A DNA stretch of 64,000 nt. Source: Allokutzneria sp. A3M-2-11 16. Its GTDB lineage: Bacteria > Actinomycetota > Actinomycetes > Mycobacteriales > Pseudonocardiaceae. The notes beneath the pieces were generated by a model. It had not been told where the DNA came from, searched no databases, and saw nothing but the letters and a program-made list of their open reading frames with translations. The position numbers were made by a program, and so were the translations under genes. Of the stretch, positions 49,951 through 57,975 are shown piece by piece (the stretch's first letter is position 1; the number at the start of each line of letters is the position of its first letter). Where the stretch lies: the NCBI RefSeq assembly GCF_024213555.1, contig NZ_JANAVO010000006.1:1-64000 (forward strand), read 5' to 3'.

Positions 49951-50963
49951 AGGCCCACCTCGTCCAACGCGTCGAGGAACCGGGTCAGCGCTTCGCGCGT
50001 ACCCAGGGAAACCCTTAGGTAGCCCGGAAAACCGAACAGCCCAGCATTGCGAACGAGCACACCGTGCTCGGCGGCGAGCCGGTCCTGCGCAACGGCCGGA
50101 TCGGCAACGCGGACCGCGACGAAGTTCGTCACCGACGGCAGGTGCGCCCGTCCACGCCGGTCAAGCGCGTCGCAGAACCACGTGCGCGTCTCGGCGTTGG
50201 CCTGCTCCGTCTGGCGAAGGAACTCCTGATCGTCGAGGGCAGCGACGGCTGCGGCCTGCGCGAGCCGGTTGACGCTGAAAGGCAACGCCCGCAAGGTTTC
50301 GCGCAGCTCGGCCATCAGCTCGGCCGGGCCGAGCGCATAGCCGATCCGCAGCGCCGCGAGCCCGTACGCCTTCGAGAAGGTCCGCAGCGCGAGCACGGGC
50401 ACATCCCGGTCCAGGTAGTCACGAGCCTGCGGTGTCCCGGCGCCCGCGAACTCCATGTACGCCTCGTCGAACACCAGCGGCACGCCGGACCGCTCGGCGG
50501 CCGACACCAGGGAGTCCATGTCCCGCCGGGACAGCACGGAACCGCTGGGGTTGTGGGGGTTGCAGATATAGCCGATGCCGTGTGCGGGCAGTTGCTCGAC
50601 GAAGCCCGCACCGTCGAGCGGCACGACGCTCGAACCACGCCCGATGCGGTTCAGACAGGTGCGGTAACCGGGAAAGGTGCCGTCGGTGACCAGGCCCGCG
50701 GTGGTGCGGTCGCCCAACGTCAGAGCGGTGGCGAGCACGAGTTCGTCGCTCCCGTTGGCGACCGCGATCCGATCAGCGGGCAGATCCCAGTGCCGTGCAA
50801 GGGAATCCACCAGCTCATCGCGCTCCGGCGCCGGGTACACGCTGACCCGGGTCAGCTCCCGCTCAGCCGCCTTCACAGCCAACGCGCTTGCGCCGTAAGG
50901 GCTTTCGCTCAGGTGCAGCCGCACAAGATCATCGGCCCCGGCGACGCTCGCGTTGAAGCTCAC
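49947..50963 (-). CDS. PLP aminotransferase, histidinol-phosphate/aromatic type
   Basis: This 338-aa fold-type I aminotransferase has CNPHNPSGSVLS (substrate-binding Asn), FDEAYMEFAG (Asp to the pyridine N) and RTFSKAYGLAALRIGYALG with the PLP-binding Lys. It interconverts an aromatic amino acid and its 2-keto acid. Its neighbours, a cupin and a SAM methyltransferase, match the gene set that makes beta-methyltryptophan in maremycin and streptonigrin producers (MarG/MarH/MarI type). It overlaps both flanking genes by four bases. Confidence 0.9.
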   Translation of the reverse strand: MSFNASVAGADDLVRLHLSESPYGASALAVKAAERELTRVSVYPAPERDELVDSLARHWDLPADRIAVANGSDELVLATALTLGDRTTAGLVTDGTFPGYRTCLNRIGRGSSVVPLDGAGFVEQLPAHGIGYICNPHNPSGSVLSRRDMDSLVSAAERSGVPLVFDEAYMEFAGAGTPQARDYLDRDVPVLALRTFSKAYGLAALRIGYALGPAELMAELRETLRALPFSVNRLAQAAAVAALDDQEFLRQTEQANAETRTWFCDALDRRGRAHLPSVTNFVAVRVADPAVAQDRLAAEHGVLVRNAGLFGFPGYLRVSLGTREALTRFLDALDEVGL

Positions 50964-51358
50964 AGCCCGTCTCCGACCAGCATGCCGAAGCAGTAGCTGC
51001 CCACCTCGGCCTCAAGGGTCAGGAAGCAGTGCTCGCTCCCGGCGGGGATGCGCATCGCGGCGGGGGAGCTCAGCTCGTGCCGCACGCCGTCCAGCAGCAC
51101 CTCGATCCGCGCGCCACCGGGATTGGGGGAGACCAGCAGGTAGATCTCGTCGACCTCGTGGGTGTGCGGCGCGGCCACCGGCTTGCCGACCAGACCGCTC
51201 AGCTCGCCGCCCGCCAGCTGCACCGGCAGCCCGCCGAACATGTCCGCGGTCAGGTAGAACGGCGCGGGCTGGTGATGCCCGGCCACCGCGAGCGGGATCG
51301 GCAGGTCGGTGACGATGCTCGACCCCGCGAGCGGGTCTTCGGTGACGATCTCGCTCAC
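50960..51358 (-). CDS. Small cupin protein (MarH-like candidate isomerase)
   Basis: This 132-aa single cupin domain has metal ligands visible in THEVDEIYLLVSP and a second half ending PAGSEHCFLTLE. In beta-methyltryptophan biosynthesis a cupin (MarH) sets the C3 stereochemistry of the methylated keto acid; size and gene order fit that role. GTG start overlaps the methyltransferase stop (GTGA). An aldose/keto-acid isomerase of another type remains possible. Confidence 0.8.
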   Translation of the reverse strand: MSEIVTEDPLAGSSIVTDLPIPLAVAGHHQPAPFYLTADMFGGLPVQLAGGELSGLVGKPVAAPHTHEVDEIYLLVSPNPGGARIEVLLDGVRHELSSPAAMRIPAGSEHCFLTLEAEVGSYCFGMLVGDGL

Positions 51359-52413
51359 TGCGCCTCCAGGACGAACAGGAAGGTGTGCGGGGCGCCGAAA
51401 GGCACGGTGCGGCGCACGGTCAACCCACCGCGCTCGAACAGCTCCTCGTAAGCCTCACGCGTGTGCAGGGGAACCCCCATCAGCGCGTGCGCGAGCTCGA
51501 AACCGCTGGAGAACACCGGAAGCGAGGTGCCACCGGCGTCGCGCGGGCGGATCACCGTGTCCGCGATGAGGAAGGTGTGCGCGTTCGGGAACGCCGCGCG
51601 AAGGAGGGGCACGACGTTGTCGCCGTGCACCGGGTCGGCCAGCAGGTCGTGGAAGAACATGAAGCTCATGACCACGTCGACCTCGTCGGCGCCGTCCACC
51701 CGCTGAGCCCCGGCGAGCACTTCGCGTACGTCCGCGCGAACCGGCTTCACCCGGTCGCCCAGGCCGTAGGAGGCCACGTTCTCCACCGCCAGCTCGGTGG
51801 CCGACGCGCTGATGTCGAGGCCGATCCCGCGACCGCCGTGCGCCGTGACCATCCGGCAGAGCCGATCGCTGGTCCCGCTGCCGAGGTCGGCGAGCACGGA
51901 GAAGTCGACGTGCGCCATCTCCTCGCCCAGCAGGTGCCGCATCAGCGCGGTGTCGGCCTGGGTGGAACCGAGCGCCACCATGGCCTCGTCCCGCAGCACG
52001 TCGACGCCGAACTTGCGCCGCCCGCTGGCGATCGCGGCCGCGCCCGCGAAGACGTCGTGGTAGCCGCCGACCGCCCAGGTGAAGAAGCCGACCAGGTGGC
52101 GGCACCGCCTGCCCTCCTCGGTCAGCGAGAACCCGCCCCCGTCCACCCGGACCAGGCCGAACGCCTCGGCAGAGGAGACCAGCGCGCCGAAGACCGCGTC
52201 GTCGAGCCCGTGCCGCGCGCAGAAGGCCGCGCTCTCCAGCGCCCCGCCCGCGTCCAGCTCGGCGAACACCCCCAGCCGGTCCAGCGCGAACACCACGTGC
52301 GTGCCGACGAACCCGTTGAAGGCGGTGTCCGCGGTGAGCGGGGTGAGCGCGGTGCCCCGCCATTCCGGGGGCTCGGCGATCCCGGTGTCGGATTGAGCGT
52401 GCACCGAAGTCAC
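51355..52413 (-). CDS. SAM-dependent C-methyltransferase, MarI/MppJ-like candidate
   Basis: This 352-aa methyltransferase has an N-terminal helical/winged dimerisation region (FNGFVGTHVVFALDRLGVF) and a Rossmann domain with VLADLGSGTSDRLCRM, GIGLDISAS and a C-terminal MSFMFFHDLLAD. Together with the aminotransferase and cupin it fits a C-methyltransferase acting on an aromatic 2-keto acid at the beta carbon. The GTG has AGAGAGGA seven bases upstream. It is the second gene of the minus-strand operon, 36 bases after the carrier gene. Confidence 0.83.
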   Translation of the reverse strand: MTSVHAQSDTGIAEPPEWRGTALTPLTADTAFNGFVGTHVVFALDRLGVFAELDAGGALESAAFCARHGLDDAVFGALVSSAEAFGLVRVDGGGFSLTEEGRRCRHLVGFFTWAVGGYHDVFAGAAAIASGRRKFGVDVLRDEAMVALGSTQADTALMRHLLGEEMAHVDFSVLADLGSGTSDRLCRMVTAHGGRGIGLDISASATELAVENVASYGLGDRVKPVRADVREVLAGAQRVDGADEVDVVMSFMFFHDLLADPVHGDNVVPLLRAAFPNAHTFLIADTVIRPRDAGGTSLPVFSSGFELAHALMGVPLHTREAYEELFERGGLTVRRTVPFGAPHTFLFVLEAQ

Positions 52414-52449
52414 AGGCGTATCCTCTCTGTTTCCGGGCAGGCGCGGCGG

Positions 52450-52698
52450 CTAATTCGGAGTGGACTTCGAAATCACGTTGCCCGCCCCGGCCTTTTCCGC
52501 TAACGCGCTTGCCAGCCCGCGAATGGTCGGGTTGTCGAACACCGTCCGGACACCGACCGCGATGCCGGTCCGCCGACGTAGTGATCTCAGCATCAGCGTA
52601 GCTCGGAGCGAATGTCCGCCGACTTCGAAAAAGTTTGCTTCGTCATCGAAATTCCCGTGTTCGAGAACCTCGGTCCAGGCGTCGCGTACCAGGGGCAG
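52450..52698 (-). CDS. Discrete peptidyl carrier protein, unusual start
   Basis: This carrier protein of about 82 aa was found by direct translation. The helix-1 region is PLVRDAWTEVL, the phosphopantetheine site NFFEVGGHSLRA, and the C-terminal helix TVFDNPTIRGLASAL. No ATG, GTG or TTG is available in frame. CTG 52698 has GGGGAGG eight bases upstream. An ATC at 52782 would give 110 aa. If one A of the AAAA run (plus strand 52786-52789) is extra, ATG 52801 would give a natural MTLGKEINDFDD start. It is the first gene of the operon and is the likely partner of the stand-alone A domain. Confidence 0.8.
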   Translation of the reverse strand: MPLVRDAWTEVLEHGNFDDEANFFEVGGHSLRATLMLRSLRRRTGIAVGVRTVFDNPTIRGLASALAEKAGAGNVISKSTPN

Positions 52699-52861
52699 CC
52701 ACGGATCCTCCCCGGCGCATTCGGTCCTGACCTGCGCTGAAGCGTCCGATGGCGCCCGTGATGCGTCATCGAAATCGTTGATTTCTTTTCCCCAGTGTCA
52801 TCACGTTGCCATCTCGGTCACCCGGTCGTCGGTGTGCGACGACAGGCGGGTCCCGTTTCGC

Positions 52862-52890
52862 ACTGTAGGTCTGTGCTTTTGGTCGGTCAA
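52862..52890 (-). promoter_or_regulatory. Predicted promoter of the minus-strand operon
   Basis: On the minus strand TTGACC (52890-52885) and TACAGT (52867-52862) are 17 bases apart, a reasonable sigma-70-like promoter. Transcription would start near 52855, ahead of the carrier gene. The stretch 52783-52861 would be an untranslated leader or hold the N-terminal codons if the carrier gene is frameshifted. Confidence 0.5.
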
Positions 52891-52922
52891 GCGGGTGGGA
52901 GTGCTCTGCCCAGGTGGTTAAT

Positions 52923-52943
52923 TACTAGTATTTTTAGTACTAG
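52923..52943. promoter_or_regulatory. AT-rich twin palindromes between divergent promoters
   Basis: TACTAGTA (52923-52930) and TAGTACTA (52935-52942) are each perfect 8-bp palindromes, and CTAGTA/TACTAG (52925-52930 and 52938-52943) form an inverted repeat with a 7-nt spacer. The patch is strikingly AT-rich for this DNA and lies midway between the two predicted TTGACC promoters, so it is a candidate operator for the cluster regulator. Confidence 0.6.
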
Positions 52944-52985
52944 GATGCGGCTGCCTGTGCGTTTCCTGAAAATGAGATCGGGGGC

Positions 52986-53015
52986 TTGACCGTCGAATCG
53001 GGATCTGGGTAGCTT
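52986..53015 (+). promoter_or_regulatory. Predicted promoter of the 19-residue peptide / NRPS operon
   Basis: TTGACC (52986-52991) and TAGCTT (53010-53015) are separated by 18 bases. Transcription would start near 53022 and give a leader of about 86 nt before the peptide start codon at 53108. Confidence 0.6.
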
Positions 53016-53107
53016 TTGTCCCGGCGGCGAAAGTGCTTTCGTCGCGAATCTGATCCTGGGGTAAAAGCCGTGGTGACGATTCATTCCTGTGATAGAAGGA
53101 GGATGTC

Positions 53108-53167
53108 ATGGAGCGCATCGAGACGATCGAGCTGAACGAGGTCGCGGACCTGCTTCACCGCACCTGA
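53108..53167 (+). CDS. 19-residue peptide, candidate precursor/scaffold or leader peptide
   Basis: The frame encodes MERIETIELNEVADLLHRT and ends in two adjacent stops (TGA, TAG). GAAGGAGG at 53095-53102, a perfect anti-16S match, lies five bases before the ATG, much better than most sites in this window. A strong promoter precedes it and a GC-rich hairpin follows eight bases after the stop. The peptide is amphipathic (I4, I7, L9, V12, L15, L16) and has no Trp or Cys. It could be a substrate of the ThiF-like enzyme and aminopeptidase of the divergent operon, or a regulatory leader peptide. No known family is recognised. Confidence 0.7.
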   Translation: MERIETIELNEVADLLHRT

Positions 53168-53174
53168 TAGCTCG

Positions 53175-53206
53175 GCCGGGGGCCCGGTTCCGGCCGGGCC
53201 CCCGGC
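53175..53206 (+). terminator. GC-rich hairpin after the peptide gene (terminator or attenuator)
   Basis: GCCGGGGGCCCGG (53175-53187) pairs perfectly with CCGGGCCCCCGGC (53194-53206): a 13-bp all-GC stem with a 6-nt loop, followed by a pyrimidine-rich GTTCTTCTTCC. It would stop most transcripts after the peptide and let some through to the biosynthetic genes. Confidence 0.8.
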
Positions 53207-53268
53207 ACACGTTCTTCTTCCGAAGACCCGCTTGTCGGGGTCGAGCGTCAACACCGCCTGGGGGCACC

Positions 53269-54123
53269 GTGCGGCACGCGATTCTCGGGGCCGGTGGCGT
53301 CGGCCTGGCGCTGGGCGCCGCGCTGACTCGGGCCGGGCACCCGGTCACGCTGGTCATGCGGGAGTCCTCGCGCGCGGCCTACTCCGGCACCATCACCGTC
53401 CACAGTAGACTCAAGGGTGGCTCCGCGGTCCCCGTTCCCGCCGTCGACCGGCTCGACGAGGACGTGGACGCGCTGTGGCTGACCGTCAAGGCGCCCGCGT
53501 TGGAAAGCGCTTTGCGCCGGATCGGCCCGGCCGTCGCCACCGCTTCGGTCATCCCGTTGCTCAACGGGATCGACCACCTCGACCTCCTGCGCGCGCGGTT
53601 CGGTCCGCGCGTGCTCGCGGGCGCGATCCGGATCGAGGCCGAGCGCGGCGCGCCGGGGGAGGTCACCTGGAACTCCCTGTTCGGCTCGGTCGAGCTGGCC
53701 GGGGCGAACGAGGCGCTGCGCGCGGACCTGTACTCCGCCGGGATCGACTGCGAACTCGCGGCCGACCCGGCGAAAGTGCTGTGGCACAAGCTGATCCTGT
53801 TGCTCCCGTTGGCGCTGGCGACCACGGTCGCCGAGGGCCCGCTCGGCGTGGTGCGGCGTGATCGCGAACTCACCTCGCTCATGGTCGGCGCAGCTCGCGA
53901 GGTCTGCGCCGTGGCCGCCGCGCACGGTGTTCCCGTGGACGCGGCGGCGAGCGTGCGGGCCCTGGAATCGTTGCCGGGCCGGACGAACAGCTCGCTCCGG
54001 CGGGACGTGGCCGCGGGCGTCCGGCCGACCGAGCTGGACACCATCGCCGGTCCGGTGCTGCGGCACGGGACCGCGCCGTCGGTGGCCGAGCTGGTCCGGC
54101 TCGCCCGCGCGGCGGGGGCCTGA
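53269..54123 (+). CDS. Ketopantoate reductase-family (ApbA/PanE-like) oxidoreductase
   Basis: This protein has about 284 aa. The N-terminal Rossmann motif is ILGAGGVGLALGAAL, VKAPALESAL follows, and the C-terminal helical domain begins with AKVLWHKLILLLPLAL, whose Lys is the catalytic residue of PanE. The family reduces 2-keto acids or related carbonyls with NADPH. GTG 53269 is used; upstream codons would run across the hairpin. Cluster position suggests tailoring or building-block reduction rather than pantothenate synthesis. Confidence 0.85.
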   Translation: MRHAILGAGGVGLALGAALTRAGHPVTLVMRESSRAAYSGTITVHSRLKGGSAVPVPAVDRLDEDVDALWLTVKAPALESALRRIGPAVATASVIPLLNGIDHLDLLRARFGPRVLAGAIRIEAERGAPGEVTWNSLFGSVELAGANEALRADLYSAGIDCELAADPAKVLWHKLILLLPLALATTVAEGPLGVVRRDRELTSLMVGAAREVCAVAAAHGVPVDAAASVRALESLPGRTNSSLRRDVAAGVRPTELDTIAGPVLRHGTAPSVAELVRLARAAGA

Positions 54124-54184
54124 CAAGCGTTCGACCGGACAAAGCCCCACTTGGACGAGCCCCACTTGGACGAAGGGAAATGCC

Positions 54185-54457
54185 ATGACGATCGGAACCG
54201 ACCGGACGTTGGAGGACGACGTCAGGGCCATCCTGGTCTTCGACGTCTACGTGGAGGCCTCGGCCGAGGAGATCGGGCTCGACGACGGGCTGCGGGACGT
54301 CCTCGGCCTGGACTCGCTGGGCTTCGTCGAGCTGCGCGCCCAGTGCGAGCAGCGGTTCGGCGTGAAGATCACCGACGCCGAGTTCACCCAGGTGCACTTC
54401 CGGTCCGTGCGCACCGTCGCCGACCTCGTCCGCAAGCTGCGGGACGGCCGCTCTTGA
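54185..54457 (+). CDS. Acyl carrier protein
   Basis: This 90-aa carrier protein has the phosphopantetheine motif VLGLDSLGFVEL (Ser near residue 44) and acidic helices, as in discrete type II ACPs. ATG 54185 has AAGGGA upstream. Its stop overlaps the TTG start of the NRPS gene (TTGA), so the two are coupled. It may carry the acyl group joined by the first condensation domain or by the discrete ketosynthases. Confidence 0.92.
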   Translation: MTIGTDRTLEDDVRAILVFDVYVEASAEEIGLDDGLRDVLGLDSLGFVELRAQCEQRFGVKITDAEFTQVHFRSVRTVADLVRKLRDGRS

Positions 54458-57400
54458 ACACCACGCCGGCCTCGGTCGAGCAGAGCGAAGTGTGGCTGGC
54501 CTGTCAGCGCGAGCCGGAGTCCGACCGCTACAACATCACCGTCGACGTGGAGTTCACGCCCGCCGTTGACGTGACGGCGCTGCGCGCGGCCTTCGCCGAC
54601 GTGGTGCGGGCTCATCCCACGCTGCGCAGCCGTTTCGACACCATCGGCGGCCAGCTGACCCGCGTGATCGAAACGGATCCGCCGCTGGCCCTCGTGGAGG
54701 AGCGCTCCGCCGATCCCTACGACCGCGCCCGCGCGCAACGGTGGGCGGTTCTCGTCGGCCGCGCCCCGCTGGACCTCACGGTCGCCCCGGTCGTCCGCGC
54801 CGCGCTGCTCGTGGCCGATGGCGGGGCGCTGCTCGCGGTCACGATGCACCACATCATCTCCGACGGTTGGTCCGTCGACGTCTTCACCCGCGAGCTGGTC
54901 GCCGCCTATCGCGCGCGGCTCGCCGGAGAACCGTTGCCCGCCAAGGAAGAAGTGCCAGCCCAGGAAGAAGTGTCGACTGAGGCGGAGCCGGGCAGCGAGG
55001 ACTACTGGGCGGACCTGCTCAGCGAAGCCCCGACTCCCTTGACGCCGCTGCATGATCTGGCCCCCGAGGACGGCCTGCCCGGCGAGTCGGCCTCCCTGGA
55101 ACTGCCGTTGCCCGCGGACGTCGTCGCTTCGGTGCGCGCGGTGGCCAAGGTCGAGCGCAGCTCCCCGGCCGTGGTGCTGCTCAGCGGCTGGTCGATCCTG
55201 TTGCACGCCTGGAGCGGGCGGGCCGAGGGCACCTTCGGCACGGTCTTCGCCGGACGCGAGCCAGGCAGCGAGGACCTGATTGACCTGCGCAGCCGCGTGC
55301 TGCCGATGCGCGACCGGCTCGACCCGGATCGCCCGTTCCGCGACGTGCTCGCCGCGTTGCGGAACCAACTCCTGGATTCGCTGGAGCACTCCGCGCTGCC
55401 CGTCGAACGGTTGCAGCACGTCGAGCGCACGGTGTTCATGCACACCCCGGCGCCCGCGGACGCGTGGCCGGTCGGAGATTGCACGATCCGCAGGCTCGAA
55501 CACCTGACGGACACGACGAAGTACGAGTTCTCGCTCAACATCATCGAAGGCGCCGACGACATGCGGCTGCTCTTCTACTACGACGCGGCCCGCTACCGTG
55601 CGAGTTCGGTGCGGCTGTTCGCGGAGCAGCTTCGAGATCTCCTTGCCGCCGCGACAACGGAACCGGCCACGTCGTGCGGTGACCTCCTCGTCGCCTGTGA
55701 CTCCGATCGACCGTCCACTTCGGTCACGCGAACGCAGTCCGAGCTGATCCCGGACCTCGTTCTGCAGTGCGCCGCTGAGCGCCCGAACGCCGTCGCGGTC
55801 CGCCACGGGGACGACACGATCACCTACGGCGAACTCGTCGACCGCGCGTGTGCGATCGCCAACTGGTTGCGGGACAACGGAGTTCGCGAAGGCGACATCG
55901 TCGCCCTGCTGCTGCCGCCCGGGATCGACCCACCCGTGTTCTGGTTGGGCACGGTGCTCGCGGGCGCCGCGTACGTCCCGCTCGACCCGGCCTATCCCAC
56001 GGCGCAGTTGCAGCTGATCGTCGACGACGCCAAGCCGCCGGTGCTCGTGGTCGACCCGGAGTGGGCGGGCGAGGTTACTCTGGGCAGTGGAACCGTGATC
56101 TCCGTGTCGGACTTGCTCGCGCAGGCGCCGACCGGTGGCGAGCCGCCTGTGGTCGACCGCGACGGCGAGTCCACCTTCTGCGTGCTCTACACCTCTGGCA
56201 CCACCGGGCGCCCCAAGGGAGTCGTTGTCCCGCACCGAGGTATGGCGCGGTTGATGGCACAGCCCGACTTCATCCCGCTGGACGACTCGGATGTCGTAGC
56301 GCAGTTGTGCCCGTTGAACTTCGACGGTGCGGCATATGAGGTTTGGGGCGCGCTGGCGCACGGTGCGCAGCTGGTCGTCTTCGACAAGCACCTCGTGCTG
56401 GACCCGCGTGCGATGCGCGCGATCGTCCGCGAGCGCGGAGTGACGACGTTGCTCGTGACCACACCGCTGCTGAACCGGATCATCGAAGACGCACCGGATC
56501 TGTTGCAGTCACTGCGCCGTGTGTACTTCGGCGGCGAGCTGATCTCCGTGTCGCACATGCGCCGCGCGCTGAACTGGTGCCGCCCCGGTGTGTTGCTGCA
56601 CAGCTACGGCCCCACGGAGAACTCGTTCACCTCCACGTGGTTCCCGATCACCGAGGTCGACCTGAGGGCGCGGACGCTGCCGATCGGCGATCCGGTGCCG
56701 GGTACTGAGCTGTACGTCGTGCAGGAAGGCACCACCCGCCTGGCCCCGCGCGGTGTGGCGGGGGAGCTGCTGCTCGGCGGGACCGGGCTGGCCCACGGCT
56801 ACCTCAACGATCCCGAGCTGACCGCGGCGCGGTTCGTCCCGAACCCGTTCTCCGCCGACGAGCGGGCTCGGCTGTACCGCACCGGCGATCGCGTGCGCTG
56901 GACCGCACACGGGCTGCTGGAGTTCATCGGCCGCACCGACAACCAGGTGAAGATCCGCAGCCAGCGAGTCGAACTCGGCGAGGTCGAAGCGGTCGTGGAC
57001 GCGCACCCCTCGGTGCGTTCGGTCTTCGTCACCGCGCGCCGTAACCAGCGCGACGAGAAGGAGATCGTCGCCTATGTGGTCGGCGCGGCCGACGAGGCCG
57101 AACTGCGGCGGCACGCCCAGGCCCGGCTTCCCGGATTCGCCGTGCCGCGGCACTTCGTGCTGCTCGACCAGCTGCCGCTGACCCCGACCGGCAAGATCGA
57201 CCGGCGTCGGCTGCCCGATCCGGAACACGTGGTGGTCGCGGCGGCTCCGAGCACCGGCGCCATCGAGGGCGTTCGCGCCGCATGGCGGGCCGTCCTCGGA
57301 CAGGAGTCGTTCGGGCACAACCAGAACTTCTTCGACGCCGGAGGCCACTCGCTGTTGCTGGTGCGGCTCCAGGATGAGCTGCGCGCCGCGACCGGGGTGA

Positions 57401-57975
57401 CGCTGTCGATCATGGATCTGATGCGGCACGCGACCGTGCGCGAGCAGTCCGATCTCCTTGCGGGGCAAGCGACTTCGCCGGACACCGCGCCCGTGGTGAC
57501 GCGTGCTCGCACCACGGTCGTGGTGCCGAGCGCGGAACAGTCGGCCGATGGCCACGTGCCGCAGGTCATCGCGTTGTCGGCCAGTACGGGGCCGCTGCTC
57601 GACGCCGCCCGCCACCGCCTGGCCGAGCACCTCCGCGCCACACCCGGGCTGTCCCTGGACGACGTCGCGCGCACCCTCGACGTGGGCCGGGAACCGCTGC
57701 CGCACCGCTTCGCCGTGGTCGCCGCCGATCTTGAGGAAGCCGTGCGCGGCCTCGAAGGCGAGCCCGGAGCGCGGGTGTTCCTCGGTGCGGCCGAGGCACC
57801 GCCGCCCGCGGCCCCCGCGGACGCCTCGCCGGAAGCCGTCGCGCGAGCGTGGTGCCGCGGCGCCGAGGTGGGCCTCACCCCGGCCGGGCGCGGGCGCCGG
57901 ATCCGTCTGCCCGGCCAGCCGTTGGCCTGGGCCGTCCTGAAGATGAGAGGTCAGCATGTCGCAACTGCGCGGTGA
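54454..57975 (+). CDS. NRPS C-A-T protein with C-terminal PKS linker remnant
   Basis: This 1173-aa protein starts at TTG 54454. The condensation domain (1-430) has an intact MHHIISDGWS at 131-140. The adenylation domain (about 440-930) has YTSGTTGRPKG near 580, SYGPTENSFTSTW, YRTGDRVRW and PTGKIDRRRLP. The carrier has DAGGHSLLL near 962. From about 1040 on it holds IALSASTGPLLDAARHRLAEHL and VARAWCRGAEVGL, which match the KS-AT linker and post-AT linker of a PKS with KS and AT cores missing. The dehydrogenase gene overlaps its end by 20 bases. Confidence 0.92.
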   Translation: MNTTPASVEQSEVWLACQREPESDRYNITVDVEFTPAVDVTALRAAFADVVRAHPTLRSRFDTIGGQLTRVIETDPPLALVEERSADPYDRARAQRWAVLVGRAPLDLTVAPVVRAALLVADGGALLAVTMHHIISDGWSVDVFTRELVAAYRARLAGEPLPAKEEVPAQEEVSTEAEPGSEDYWADLLSEAPTPLTPLHDLAPEDGLPGESASLELPLPADVVASVRAVAKVERSSPAVVLLSGWSILLHAWSGRAEGTFGTVFAGREPGSEDLIDLRSRVLPMRDRLDPDRPFRDVLAALRNQLLDSLEHSALPVERLQHVERTVFMHTPAPADAWPVGDCTIRRLEHLTDTTKYEFSLNIIEGADDMRLLFYYDAARYRASSVRLFAEQLRDLLAAATTEPATSCGDLLVACDSDRPSTSVTRTQSELIPDLVLQCAAERPNAVAVRHGDDTITYGELVDRACAIANWLRDNGVREGDIVALLLPPGIDPPVFWLGTVLAGAAYVPLDPAYPTAQLQLIVDDAKPPVLVVDPEWAGEVTLGSGTVISVSDLLAQAPTGGEPPVVDRDGESTFCVLYTSGTTGRPKGVVVPHRGMARLMAQPDFIPLDDSDVVAQLCPLNFDGAAYEVWGALAHGAQLVVFDKHLVLDPRAMRAIVRERGVTTLLVTTPLLNRIIEDAPDLLQSLRRVYFGGELISVSHMRRALNWCRPGVLLHSYGPTENSFTSTWFPITEVDLRARTLPIGDPVPGTELYVVQEGTTRLAPRGVAGELLLGGTGLAHGYLNDPELTAARFVPNPFSADERARLYRTGDRVRWTAHGLLEFIGRTDNQVKIRSQRVELGEVEAVVDAHPSVRSVFVTARRNQRDEKEIVAYVVGAADEAELRRHAQARLPGFAVPRHFVLLDQLPLTPTGKIDRRRLPDPEHVVVAAAPSTGAIEGVRAAWRAVLGQESFGHNQNFFDAGGHSLLLVRLQDELRAATGVTLSIMDLMRHATVREQSDLLAGQATSPDTAPVVTRARTTVVVPSAEQSADGHVPQVIALSASTGPLLDAARHRLAEHLRATPGLSLDDVARTLDVGREPLPHRFAVVAADLEEAVRGLEGEPGARVFLGAAEAPPPAAPADASPEAVARAWCRGAEVGLTPAGRGRRIRLPGQPLAWAVLKMRGQHVATAR

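Noticed and set aside
53108-53167. Classical Trp-type attenuator leader peptide
   Set aside because: The 19-residue peptide has no run of Trp or other repeated regulatory codons, so a classic amino-acid attenuator is not supported, though another type of attenuation remains possible.
53089-53268. Extended N-terminus for the ketopantoate-reductase-like protein starting at 53089
   Set aside because: It would run through the peptide gene and the GC hairpin in another frame and adds a low-complexity segment before the Rossmann motif; GTG 53269 gives the normal family length.
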